From Erwinia sp. JUb26 (GTDB lineage Bacteria > Pseudomonadota > Gammaproteobacteria > Enterobacterales > Enterobacteriaceae): DNA of 64,000 bases. The stretch covers positions 310,001 to 374,000 of the forward strand of contig NZ_RJVB01000002.1 of assembly GCF_003751505.1 (NCBI RefSeq). Direction: 5' to 3'. The notes beneath the pieces were generated by a model. The model ran no database searches, had not been told where the DNA came from, and was given only the letters and a program-made list of their open reading frames with translations. Numbering within the stretch: the first letter of the stretch is position 1; each line of letters opens with the position of its first letter. Below are positions 57,102 to 64,000 of this stretch, piece by piece. The translations under genes and the position numbers were made by a program.

Positions 57102-57120
57102 ATGGCACTTTCAGCCAACT
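57102..57120. promoter_or_regulatory. Marbox upstream of tolC
   Basis: ATGGCACTTTCAGCCAACT fits the MarA/SoxS/Rob consensus AYnGCACnnWnnRYYAAAY at 18 of 19 positions. It lies about 95 bp before the tolC ATG. MarA/SoxS/Rob activation of tolC through such a box is established in E. coli. Confidence 0.75.
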
Positions 57121-57213
57121 TACCTTATCGGCAGTCTCTGATAGAATCGGCGATAATTTTTTGGCCTACGCCAGCGCTACCATAGCAATTTTGCGGCACT
57201 ACAAGGAATGCAA

Positions 57214-58656
57214 ATGAACAAACTGCTCCCTTTACTCATTGGTCTGAGCCTGGGCGGCTTCAGTGTTGCCAGCCAGGCTGAAAACCTGCTGCAGGTCTAT
57301 CAGCAGGCCCGTTTATCCAATCCTGACCTTCGTAGCTCAGCGGCCGATCGCGATGCCGCGTTTGAGAAAATTAACGAAGCCCGCAGCCCGCTGTTACCGC
57401 AACTCGGACTGGGAGCGGACTATAGCTATACTAACGGTTACCGTGATGCCCGCGATTCGAACAGCGATACAAAAAGCGCGTCGCTGCAGCTGACCCAGAC
57501 CATTTTTGATATGTCAAAATGGCGTGCGCTGACCCTGCAGGAAAAAACCGCCGGGATTCAGGATGTCACCTATCAGACCGCACAGCAGAAACTGATTCTG
57601 GATACCGCAACGGCGTATTTCAACGTTCTGAATGCGATTGATACCCTTTCCTATACCGAAGCGCAGAAGCAGTCAATTTATCGTCAGCTGGATCAAACCA
57701 CCCAGCGCTTTAACGTGGGCCTGGTCGCCATCACCGACGTGCAGAACGCCCGTTCACAGTACGATAGCGTGCTGGCCAGCGAAGTGAGCGCACGTAACGA
57801 CCTGGATAACGCCGTCGAGTCTCTGCGTCAGGTTACCGGCAACTACTATCCAAGCCTGGCATCGCTGAACGTGGATCGCTTCAAAACGGATAAGCCGCAG
57901 CCGGTGAAAGATCTGCTGAAAGAGGCTGAAAGCCGTAACCTCAGCCTGCTCTCCGCCCGTCTGACTCAGGACCTGGCTCGCGAGCAAATTCGCTCCGCTG
58001 AAACCGGCCATATGCCTACCGTTGGTCTGACCGCGTCAACCGGCCTGTCAAACAATCGCTACCACGGCGATCGCTCCACCGGCACGGACAATATCAGCGG
58101 CAGCAACCAGGTTGGACTGAGCTTTACTCTGCCACTGTACAGCGGTGGTTCGGTCACGTCCCAGGTGAAGCAGGCACAGTATGCGTTTGTTTCCTCCAGC
58201 GAGCTGCTGGAAAGCGCACACCGTACTACCGTGCAGACCGTACGTTCTTCATTTAACAACGTAAACGCGTCGATCAGCAGCATTAACGCTTACAAGCAGG
58301 CCGTGGTCTCTTCACAGAGCTCGCTGGATGCCATGGAAGCCGGCTATCAGGTGGGAACGCGCACTATCGTTGACGTGCTGGACGCGACAACAACGCTGTT
58401 CAATGCGAAACAGCAGCTGGCGAATGCCCGCTACAGCTACATGATTAATCAGCTGAATATTAAATCCGCGCTGGGTACACTCAACGAGGATGACCTGACC
58501 ACGCTGAATAATCATCTTGGCAAAGATGTTGGCACAACACCGGATGCTGTCGCACCTGAAACCCCACAGCAGGACGCCGCCGCAGATCGCGATTTAAGCC
58601 AGCCAGCCAGAGCATCGGCAGGGACGAAGACCAGCGGTAACCCATTCGGGCAGTAA
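57214..58656 (+). CDS. tolC: Outer-membrane efflux channel TolC
   Basis: From ATG 57214 (AAGGA then 6 nt) the protein has 480 residues including a signal peptide of 22 (LLPLLIGLSLGGFSVASQA). The two OEP repeats show LLQVYQQARLSNPDLRSS and ATAYFNVLNAIDTL in the first, and LRSSAADRDAAFEKI-type helices repeating with AMEAGYQVGTRTIVDVLDATTTLFNAKQQL in the second. The Gln/Ala-rich tail is normal. TolC is the exit duct for AcrAB-type drug pumps and type I secretion. ATG 57208 is two codons upstream and lacks spacing. Confidence 0.96.
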   Translation: MNKLLPLLIGLSLGGFSVASQAENLLQVYQQARLSNPDLRSSAADRDAAFEKINEARSPLLPQLGLGADYSYTNGYRDARDSNSDTKSASLQLTQTIFDMSKWRALTLQEKTAGIQDVTYQTAQQKLILDTATAYFNVLNAIDTLSYTEAQKQSIYRQLDQTTQRFNVGLVAITDVQNARSQYDSVLASEVSARNDLDNAVESLRQVTGNYYPSLASLNVDRFKTDKPQPVKDLLKEAESRNLSLLSARLTQDLAREQIRSAETGHMPTVGLTASTGLSNNRYHGDRSTGTDNISGSNQVGLSFTLPLYSGGSVTSQVKQAQYAFVSSSELLESAHRTTVQTVRSSFNNVNASISSINAYKQAVVSSQSSLDAMEAGYQVGTRTIVDVLDATTTLFNAKQQLANARYSYMINQLNIKSALGTLNEDDLTTLNNHLGKDVGTTPDAVAPETPQQDAAADRDLSQPARASAGTKTSGNPFGQ

Positions 58657-58665
58657 TCCGTTATA

Positions 58666-58690
58666 AAGGGCAGCACCGGCTGCCCTTCTT
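58666..58690 (+). terminator. Terminator after tolC
   Basis: GGGCAGC/GCTGCCC stem with an ACCG loop and TTCTTCC after it, about 10 bp beyond the stop. Confidence 0.75.
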
Positions 58691-58833
58691 CCCTTCGATG
58701 CAATTTGTAAGCCTGCCTTCACAATCAAACGTATAGCTTCGTAAAGATCCCCGTACCATGCGGGCACATCGCTTCATTTTTCACCGCCATTCCCCTATCC
58801 TATGCACTATCTTTGGGCACAGGACAGAAAGCC

Positions 58834-59511
58834 ATGAAACGGACTAAACAGATTAATCACGCCTCTTTTCGTAAAAGCTGGGGCGCACGTCATTTAACGC
58901 CGGTAGCCCTGGCGGTAACAGCTGTCATTATGCTGGCGGGCTGTGAGCAAACGGACGAAAGCGTTTCGATGTATATGAACGCAGATGACTGCTCCAGCGC
59001 CAACCCGGGTAAATCCGAGCAGTGCTCCGTCGCATTTAATAAAGCGAAAGAAGAAGCGGTGAAAACCGCACCGAAATACGCCAGCCGTGAAGACTGCGTG
59101 GCTGAATTTGGCGAAGGCCAGTGCCAGCAGACCCCGGCACAGGCGGGTGTGACTACCAATGCGGAAAATCAGTCCAGCGGCAGCTTCTGGATGCCACTGA
59201 TGGCCGGTTACATGATGGGCCGTATGATGAGCGGCGGTATGGGCCAGCAGCAGCCGCTGTTCAGCTCAAAAAACCCGGCCAGCCCGGCTAACGGTAAATT
59301 CGTCGATGCCGCCGGCAAGAGCTATGGCCCGGCTGCATCAGGCCGCACCATGACCGTACCCAAAACCGCAATGGCACCTAAGCCTGCCACCACCAGCACC
59401 GTAACACGCGGCGGCTTTGGTGAAAGCGTGGCGAAGCAGTCCACGATGCAGCGCAGCAGCGCATCCAGCAGCAACCGTTCCGGCACCACCAGCCGCAGTA
59501 TGGGAGGCTAA
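58834..59511 (+). CDS. ygiB: DUF1190 lipoprotein-like protein YgiB
   Basis: From ATG 58834 (AGGA upstream) the product has 225 residues. It has the E. coli YgiB sequence pattern: [23 protein letters not shown], the hydrophobic stretch ending MLAGC (possible lipobox, though preceded by a long basic tail), [26 protein letters not shown] and the end [14 protein letters not shown]. Function unknown. It is 6 bp before ygiC, in one operon. Confidence 0.93.
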   Translation: MKRTKQINHASFRKSWGARHLTPVALAVTAVIMLAGCEQTDESVSMYMNADDCSSANPGKSEQCSVAFNKAKEEAVKTAPKYASREDCVAEFGEGQCQQTPAQAGVTTNAENQSSGSFWMPLMAGYMMGRMMSGGMGQQQPLFSSKNPASPANGKFVDAAGKSYGPAASGRTMTVPKTAMAPKPATTSTVTRGGFGESVAKQSTMQRSSASSSNRSGTTSRSMGG

Positions 59512-59517
59512 CGCCGG

Positions 59518-60678
59518 ATGAAACGCATCGCTATTGCTGAGCGTCCCGACTGGCGAGAAAAGGCCACTGAATACGGTTTTAATTTTCACACCCTGTACGG
59601 TGAGCCCTACTGGTGTGAGGATGCCTACTATCAGTTCACTTTGCAGCAGATCGAAACGCTGGAAGATGTCACCAGCGAAATCCATCAGATGTGTTTACAG
59701 GCGGTGGATTTGGTTACCGGTAGCGAAGAGCTGCTGGAGAAGTTTCGCATTCCTAAGCATACCTGGGATTTCGTACGGGAATCCTGGAAAAGCGGCCAGC
59801 CATCGCTCTATTCCCGGCTTGACCTCGCCTGGGACGGGCATTCTCCTGCCAAGCTGCTGGAGAATAATGCCGATACGCCCACTTCGCTTTATGAAGCCGC
59901 GTTCTTCCAGTGGATCTGGCTGGAAGAACAGCTTAACGCCGGGAACCTGCCGGCGGGCAGCGACCAGTTCAACAGTCTGCAGGAAAAACTGATCGCGCGT
60001 TTTGCCGACCTGCATCAGAAACACGGCTTTGGCCTGCTGCACTTCGCTTGCTGCCGCGATACCGAAGAGGATCGCGGCACGGTGCAGTATTTGCAGGACT
60101 GCGCGACCGAGGCAGGTCTGCCGAGCGAGTTTCTGTATATCGACGACATTGGTCTGGGTGAGAAAGGCCAGTTCACCGATGTGAACGACCAGGTGATTAG
60201 CAACATGTTCAAACTCTATCCCTGGGAGTTTATGCTGCGCGAGATGTTCTCCACCAAGCTGGCCGATGCGGGCGTGCGCTGGCTGGAGCCGGGATGGAAG
60301 AGCATCATCTCCAATAAGGCGATGCTGCCGCTGCTGTGGAAGATGTTCCCGAATCACCCGAATCTGCTGGCCGCATACTTCGCGGAAGATAACGTGCCGC
60401 ACATGGATAAATACGTGGTTAAACCGCTATTTTCCCGTGAGGGCGCTAATATCAGCATCGTTGAAAACGGCAAAGAGATTGCCCGCGTTGACGGACCTTA
60501 TGGTGAAGAGGGCATGATCGTTCAGCAGTTCCATCCGCTGCCGAAGTTTGGTGACAGCTATACGCTGATCGGCTCCTGGCTGATCGACGATCAGCCAGCC
60601 GGAATCGGCCTGAGGGAAGATCGAGACCTGATCACTCAGGATCTGTCCCGTTTCTATCCGCACGCGTTTATCGAGTAA
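59518..60678 (+). CDS. ygiC: ATP-grasp glutathionylspermidine synthase-like protein YgiC
   Basis: The 386-residue protein resembles the C-terminal synthetase domain of glutathionylspermidine synthase ([51 protein letters not shown]). It should ligate an amine to a carboxylate with ATP, but the E. coli homologue has not been shown to use glutathione or spermidine. It follows ygiB closely; the ygiB-ygiC pair is conserved after tolC. Confidence 0.93.
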   Translation: MKRIAIAERPDWREKATEYGFNFHTLYGEPYWCEDAYYQFTLQQIETLEDVTSEIHQMCLQAVDLVTGSEELLEKFRIPKHTWDFVRESWKSGQPSLYSRLDLAWDGHSPAKLLENNADTPTSLYEAAFFQWIWLEEQLNAGNLPAGSDQFNSLQEKLIARFADLHQKHGFGLLHFACCRDTEEDRGTVQYLQDCATEAGLPSEFLYIDDIGLGEKGQFTDVNDQVISNMFKLYPWEFMLREMFSTKLADAGVRWLEPGWKSIISNKAMLPLLWKMFPNHPNLLAAYFAEDNVPHMDKYVVKPLFSREGANISIVENGKEIARVDGPYGEEGMIVQQFHPLPKFGDSYTLIGSWLIDDQPAGIGLREDRDLITQDLSRFYPHAFIE

Positions 60679-60684
60679 CCTGTT

Positions 60685-60707
60685 GGGCGAGGCTTCCCTC
60701 GCCCTTT
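60685..60707 (+). terminator. Terminator after ygiC
   Basis: GGGCGAGG/CCTCGCCC 8-bp stem, CTTC loop, TTT tail, 7 bp after the ygiC stop. Confidence 0.75.
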
Positions 60708-60787
60708 CTGATTTCGTCCCGGAGTGAACACGAGTCCGTGAGGAGACGAGCACTGCCCAATCCCGGAGCGGCAAGTAAACCAGGCTG

Positions 60788-61573
60788 TTAGCCCACCTGG
60801 ACTGAGAGCATACTCAACGACCCCATAACAATCCCATCCACCGGAATGGTGACCGCTTCATCGTGCGATCGCGCACCCAGCACGTACAGCAGCGGCAGGT
60901 AGTGCTCTGGCGTCGGGTTGGACAGCGCCGCACCGTCGTGCTGCATAAAGTTAACCAGCGGATGCTGAGCGTCATCACCCTGCCACGCCAGATTGTCGCG
61001 CACGTACTGATTAAATGACTCGGCCCACGGATAGGCTTCTGCTTCGCCCTGCCAGCGGACCATACGCAGGTTGTGCACCACGTTACCGCTGGCGACAATC
61101 ATCACGCCCTGCTCACGCAGTACCGCCAGTTTACGCCCCAGCTCGAAGTGGTACTCCGCCGGTTTTGTACCGTCGACGCTCAGCTGCACCACCGGGATAT
61201 CGGCATCCGGGTACATCTTGATTAACACGCCCCATGAGCCGTGGTCGAATCCCCACTCCTGATCCAGCTGAACGTCAACCGGCGACAGTACTTCCGCAAT
61301 CTGGCGGGCCAGCGCGGGAGAACCGGGCGCAGGATAACGTGTGTCAAACAGCGCCTGTGGGAAGCCGCCAAAATCGTGAATGGTACGCGGCTTCTCCATG
61401 GCGGTCACCGCCGTGCCACGCGTATACCAGTGCGCGGAAACCGCAATAATCGCTTTAGGTTTCGGTAACGTTTCACCCAGTTTGCGCCAGGTTTCGGTAT
61501 AGACATTCTCTTCCAGCACGTTCATCGGGCTGCCGTGGCCAAGGAAGAGTGCAGGCATACGTTGGTGACTCAT
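60788..61573 (-). CDS. ygiD: 4,5-DOPA-extradiol-dioxygenase family protein YgiD
   Basis: From ATG 61573 (GGAG upstream) the protein has 261 residues and the LigB fold: MPALFLGHGSPMNVLEENVY, VSAHWYTRGTAVTA, GFDHGSWGVLIKMYPDADIPV and ASGNVVHNLR provide the zinc-type histidines. E. coli YgiD cleaves L-DOPA weakly. A heptanucleotide repeat lies 170 bp upstream. Confidence 0.94.
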   Translation of the reverse strand: MSHQRMPALFLGHGSPMNVLEENVYTETWRKLGETLPKPKAIIAVSAHWYTRGTAVTAMEKPRTIHDFGGFPQALFDTRYPAPGSPALARQIAEVLSPVDVQLDQEWGFDHGSWGVLIKMYPDADIPVVQLSVDGTKPAEYHFELGRKLAVLREQGVMIVASGNVVHNLRMVRWQGEAEAYPWAESFNQYVRDNLAWQGDDAQHPLVNFMQHDGAALSNPTPEHYLPLLYVLGARSHDEAVTIPVDGIVMGSLSMLSVQVG

Positions 61574-61742
61574 GGTCTTACTCCAGAAGTGTTCGTTCAA
61601 TGACGCTTACATTACGCCCATATTTATCGCGATGAACCAGGATAACCCTGATGAAGATGTTCAGATAATTTGAACAGAGGCAGCGGTCTGGAGCGCGGTT
61701 GGCTGATGTACATGAGAACCGGAGACTAAGGACTGGATAAAG

Positions 61743-61804
61743 GCAGGAAGCAGGAAGCAGGAAGCAGGAAGCAGGAAGCAGGAAGCAGGAAGCAGGAAGC
61801 AGGA
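61743..61804. repeat. Heptanucleotide tandem repeat, eight copies of GCAGGAA plus a partial
   Basis: Eight perfect 7-bp units fill 61743-61798, with a ninth truncated (GCAGGA) to 61804. It is non-coding: 39 bp after the ribB stop and about 170 bp before ygiD, both on the minus strand. Slippage would change the length of the ygiD upstream region in 7-bp steps. A minus-strand frame across it reads LLPASCF repeats but has no ribosome site. Confidence 0.9.
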
Positions 61805-61833
61805 TAAATTAACAGGGCCGGGTAAACCGGCCC
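61804..61833 (-). terminator. Possible ribB terminator
   Basis: GGGCCGG/CCGGCCC stem with a 5-nt loop, 9 bp past the ribB stop, followed on the minus strand by TGTTAATTT. Confidence 0.5.
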
Positions 61834-61841
61834 AGAGAAAC

Positions 61842-62498
61842 TTAGCTTGCCTGACGCGTTTCGTGGCTGCGGCGATAGGCCACCAAATCCTCAATAGTGA
61901 CGACCGGCATATCATGCTGTTTAGCAAAGACAACGACTTCCGGCGCATGCGCCATTGAACCATCATCGTTAGTCAGTTCACACAGTACACCGGCCGGCTT
62001 GAAGCCCGCCAGCGTTACCAGATCGATGGTGGCTTCCGTGTGACCGCCGCGGGTCAGCACGCCACCGGCACGGCCGCGCAGCGGGAAGACATGGCCAGGA
62101 CGATTCAGATCGGCAGGCTTGGCGTCATCGGCAACGGCGGTACGGATGGTGGTGATGCGGTCAGAAGCGGACACGCCGGTGGTCACACCCTGCGCAGCTT
62201 CAATGGTAACGGTGAAACCGGTGCCGTAGGCGCTGGTGTTATCCTCAACCATCATCGGCAGGTCAAGCTGGGCAAGACGTTCTTCGGTCAGACACAGGCA
62301 AACAATACCGCTGCCGTGACGGATGGTTAATGCCATCTGCTCTACGGTCATGGTTTCGGCGGCGAAGATCATATCACCTTCATTTTCACGATCTTCATCA
62401 TCTAAAACCATTACGCCGCGGCCAGCGCGGAGCGCGTCGATAGCACGTGTTACACGCTGTTCAGGCGTGCCAAATTCAGAAAGTAGCGACTGATTCAT
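61842..62498 (-). CDS. ribB: 3,4-dihydroxy-2-butanone-4-phosphate synthase RibB
   Basis: The 218-residue enzyme makes the four-carbon unit of riboflavin from ribulose 5-phosphate. Active-site blocks are [20 protein letters not shown] (acidic Mg site), [23 protein letters not shown] and [11 protein letters not shown]. It is a monofunctional RibB without the GTP cyclohydrolase domain. An FMN riboswitch lies about 110 bp upstream, so product feedback is expected. Confidence 0.97.
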   Translation of the reverse strand: MNQSLLSEFGTPEQRVTRAIDALRAGRGVMVLDDEDRENEGDMIFAAETMTVEQMALTIRHGSGIVCLCLTEERLAQLDLPMMVEDNTSAYGTGFTVTIEAAQGVTTGVSASDRITTIRTAVADDAKPADLNRPGHVFPLRGRAGGVLTRGGHTEATIDLVTLAGFKPAGVLCELTNDDGSMAHAPEVVVFAKQHDMPVVTIEDLVAYRRSHETRQAS

Positions 62499-62567
62499 GG
62501 TAAATAAACCTTAATAAATGTATGGGTTACCAGAATCAGGGCGAGCTTAGGAGTGTCAAGCTGTGAC

Positions 62568-62593
62568 AAAAAAATAACGCGAGGCGAGCGTTA
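62568..62593 (-). terminator. Terminator stem of the ribB riboswitch
   Basis: TAACGC/GCGTTA stem with a 7-nt loop followed on the minus strand by seven T, located directly after the RFN element. It is the likely expression platform: FMN binding would favour this terminator. Confidence 0.7.
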
Positions 62594-62608
62594 GCCCGAC
62601 AAGATACG

Positions 62609-62756
62609 TTACTCTCTCCCATCCGGACTCTAACCGTCGGCCCCGGAATTACACCGGATCTGCTGTCCTTCAGGAATGATCCTGAAGCGCTCGCGGGCTT
62701 TCAGCCGAAGCTGATTTACCGCCGGTGGGGAATTTCGCCCCGCCCTGAGAATAAGC
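62609..62756 (-). ncRNA. FMN riboswitch (RFN element, sroG)
   Basis: The minus-strand sequence shows the RFN consensus: TCAGGGCGGGG at its 5' end, CCCCACCGGCGGTAAA, AGCCCGCGAGCG, GACAGCAGATCCGGTG, AATTCCGGGGCCGACGG and TAGAGTCCGGATGGGAGA. The conserved 5'/3' closing parts are at 62756 and 62609. It belongs to the ribB leader; the interval 62499-62903 otherwise contains no gene. Confidence 0.95.
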
Positions 62757-62903
62757 AGGGTTACTATAGCGCTGATAATGCACGTGGGCAACGAACAAAA
62801 CTGGCAAATTTATATCCATTTATTCGCTATGCTCATTTCCGGTTTATCCTTTTCCCCTGAGCGATTACACTTATAGAAAATTTGCTGCTACCAGGAAGCC
62901 GCT

Positions 62904-63248
62904 ATGATTGATGCTAAAAAAATTGAACAACTGGCCCGCCAGATCCATGAATCTATGCCAAAAGGTATCCGCGAGTTAGGTGATGATGTGGAGAAAAAAA
63001 TCCGTCAGACTATCCAGGCTCAGCTGACCCGGCTGGATGTGGTTAATCGTGAAGAGTTTGATGTGCAGACTCAGGTGCTGCTGCGCACCCGCGAGAAACT
63101 GGCCGTGCTGGAACAACGCCTGACGGCGCTGGAGAATCAGGCTGCTGCGCCAGCAGCGCCGACCGCTGGAACCGCTTCTGCACCGGTCACGCCAGCCCCC
63201 GCAGCGCAGGCAGCGTCCGAGCCTGGCGATGCTAAAGACCCGGTCTGA
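62904..63248 (+). CDS. ubiK: Ubiquinone biosynthesis accessory factor UbiK (YqiC)
   Basis: The 114-residue protein has the YqiC sequence [20 protein letters not shown] and a coiled coil ([29 protein letters not shown]). An Ala/Pro-rich tail follows from about residue 83. UbiK promotes ubiquinone synthesis and membrane association of the Ubi complex. Short basic-acidic proteins of this kind form trimers. Followed by a strong terminator. Confidence 0.93.
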   Translation: MIDAKKIEQLARQIHESMPKGIRELGDDVEKKIRQTIQAQLTRLDVVNREEFDVQTQVLLRTREKLAVLEQRLTALENQAAAPAAPTAGTASAPVTPAPAAQAASEPGDAKDPV

Positions 63249-63260
63249 TCGACAAAGAAA

Positions 63261-63287
63261 AAGCTGCCCTATCGGGCAGCTTTTTTT
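63261..63287 (+). terminator. Terminator after yqiC/ubiK
   Basis: AAGCTGCCC/GGGCAGCTT 9-bp stem, TATC loop, and seven T. Confidence 0.9.
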
Positions 63288-63354
63288 AACTCTGACGACA
63301 GATATCGGTTCATTCTGAAAGTCGATATCGGTGAGTTAAGACAATAGATACCCG

Positions 63355-64000
63355 TCAGTTCTTACGATTGATAATCGTCTTAATGATATTGCTGGTTGAG
63401 ATACCGTCTTCGAAGTTAAGCACCTGCACGTCACCGCCGTTCGCCCACACTTCCTTGCTGCCCGCGATATCTTCTGGCTTGTAGTCGCCCCCTTTTACCA
63501 GCAGGTCCGGCAACACGTCGGCAATCAGACGCTGCGGCGTGTCCTCTTCAAAGCCCACCACCCAGTCAACGGCTTCCAGCGCGCCCAGCACGATCATGCG
63601 GTTTTCCAGCGGGTTAACCGGGCGGGTTTCGCCCTTCAGGCGACGCGTGGACGCATCGCTGTTCACCGCCACGATTAGCCGGTCGCCCAGCCTGCGGGCA
63701 TTGGCGAGATAGGAAACGTGCCCGGCATGGAGAATATCAAACACGCCGTTGGTCATCACCACGCGCTCGCCGCGCTGACGCGCTTTCGCCACTTCGGCCT
63801 TCAGCTGTGCTTCATCCATCACGCCAAAACCCGATTCGGGGCGCGCGTGGATGGCATTTTCCAGCTCAATTGGAGAAACCGTCGACGTACCCAGTTTACC
63901 CACCACGACGCCCGCTGCCGCGTTCGCCAGGAAGCAGCTCTCTTCCAGGCTGTTGCCTGCGGCCAGCGCGGCCGCCAGCACGCCGATAACCGTATCACCC
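63355..64000 (-). CDS. hldE: HldE C-terminal part, D-beta-D-heptose 1-phosphate adenylyltransferase domain (cut by window edge)
   Basis: About 215 residues of the bifunctional protein are present: the end of the ribokinase-like heptose-7-phosphate kinase domain ([15 protein letters not shown]) and the whole adenylyltransferase domain with [19 protein letters not shown] (nucleotidyltransferase HxGH-like motif), [17 protein letters not shown] and KTIINRKN at the end. It makes ADP-heptose for the LPS inner core. The frame remains open to 64000, so the start is outside the window. Confidence 0.96.
   Translation of the reverse strand, partial: GDTVIGVLAAALAAGNSLEESCFLANAAAGVVVGKLGTSTVSPIELENAIHARPESGFGVMDEAQLKAEVAKARQRGERVVMTNGVFDILHAGHVSYLANARRLGDRLIVAVNSDASTRRLKGETRPVNPLENRMIVLGALEAVDWVVGFEEDTPQRLIADVLPDLLVKGGDYKPEDIAGSKEVWANGGDVQVLNFEDGISTSNIIKTIINRKN

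Noticed and set aside
61743-61804. CRISPR-like array
   Set aside because: The units are only 7 bp with no spacers; it is a simple tandem repeat.
61661-61966. Minus-strand frame with LLPASCF repeats
   Set aside because: It begins inside ribB in another frame and owes its repeats to the heptanucleotide array; no independent evidence for translation.

Overview
The window is a 64 kb chromosomal stretch of a gammaproteobacterium of the order Enterobacterales, most likely an Erwinia/Pantoea-type member of the Erwiniaceae. The right half (about 38.9-64 kb) carries the well-known backbone exbD-exbB / metC / yghB / yqhC-yqhD-dkgA / ftsP-plsC-parC / mdaB-ygiN / parE-yqiA-cpdA-yqiB-nudF / tolC-ygiB-ygiC / ygiD / ribB / yqiC / hldE, with proteins nearly collinear with the E. 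coli ones. The genus assignment is inference from gene content and base composition; no rRNA gene is present. Both edges cut genes: a TonB-dependent receptor at the left, hldE at the right.

Left part (1-11.2 kb): iron and phosphate acquisition. It holds a truncated siderophore-type receptor, a GMC oxidoreductase, ftnA, a Fur-box-preceded periplasmic iron/siderophore binding protein, a GNAT acetyltransferase, a large secreted PAP2 acid phosphatase with a pho-box-like site, and a ferric/hexose-phosphate/AEP-type ABC importer (ATPase, binding protein, fused permease).

11.4-19.7 kb: a complete malonate decarboxylase locus, mdcABCDEFGH on the minus strand, convergent with its LysR regulator mdcR. 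A 114-115 bp tandem repeat lies between mdcR and mdcH and runs into the mdcH stop region. A perfect 23-bp palindrome lies in front of mdcA.

20-28.3 kb: the least understood accessory block. A two-domain acyltransferase resembling the ornithine-lipid synthase OlsF is followed upstream by a four-gene operon of circularly permuted ATP-grasp, alpha-E, transglutaminase-like and Anbu proteasome-like proteins. This is the conserved but functionally unresolved Anbu system. Facing away from it are a membrane-anchored winged-helix regulator and a small membrane/periplasmic protein gene that overlaps it by 95 bp, an arrangement like ToxR/ToxS or PsaE/PsaF.

28.5-38.5 kb: ylaC, a YdcR-like MocR regulator, an MHYT-GGDEF-EAL protein, and a five-gene archaic (Csu/spore-coat-U type) chaperone-usher pilus operon with a recognisable sigma70 promoter. 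A short inverted-repeat (MITE-like) element separates this from the conserved backbone.

Regulatory sites readable in the sequence include two Fur boxes, a perfect CRP half-site pair between exbB and metC, an 18/19 marbox before tolC, an FMN riboswitch with its terminator before ribB, and an 8-copy heptanucleotide repeat between ribB and ygiD. No tRNA, rRNA, CRISPR array, prophage or complete insertion sequence was seen.
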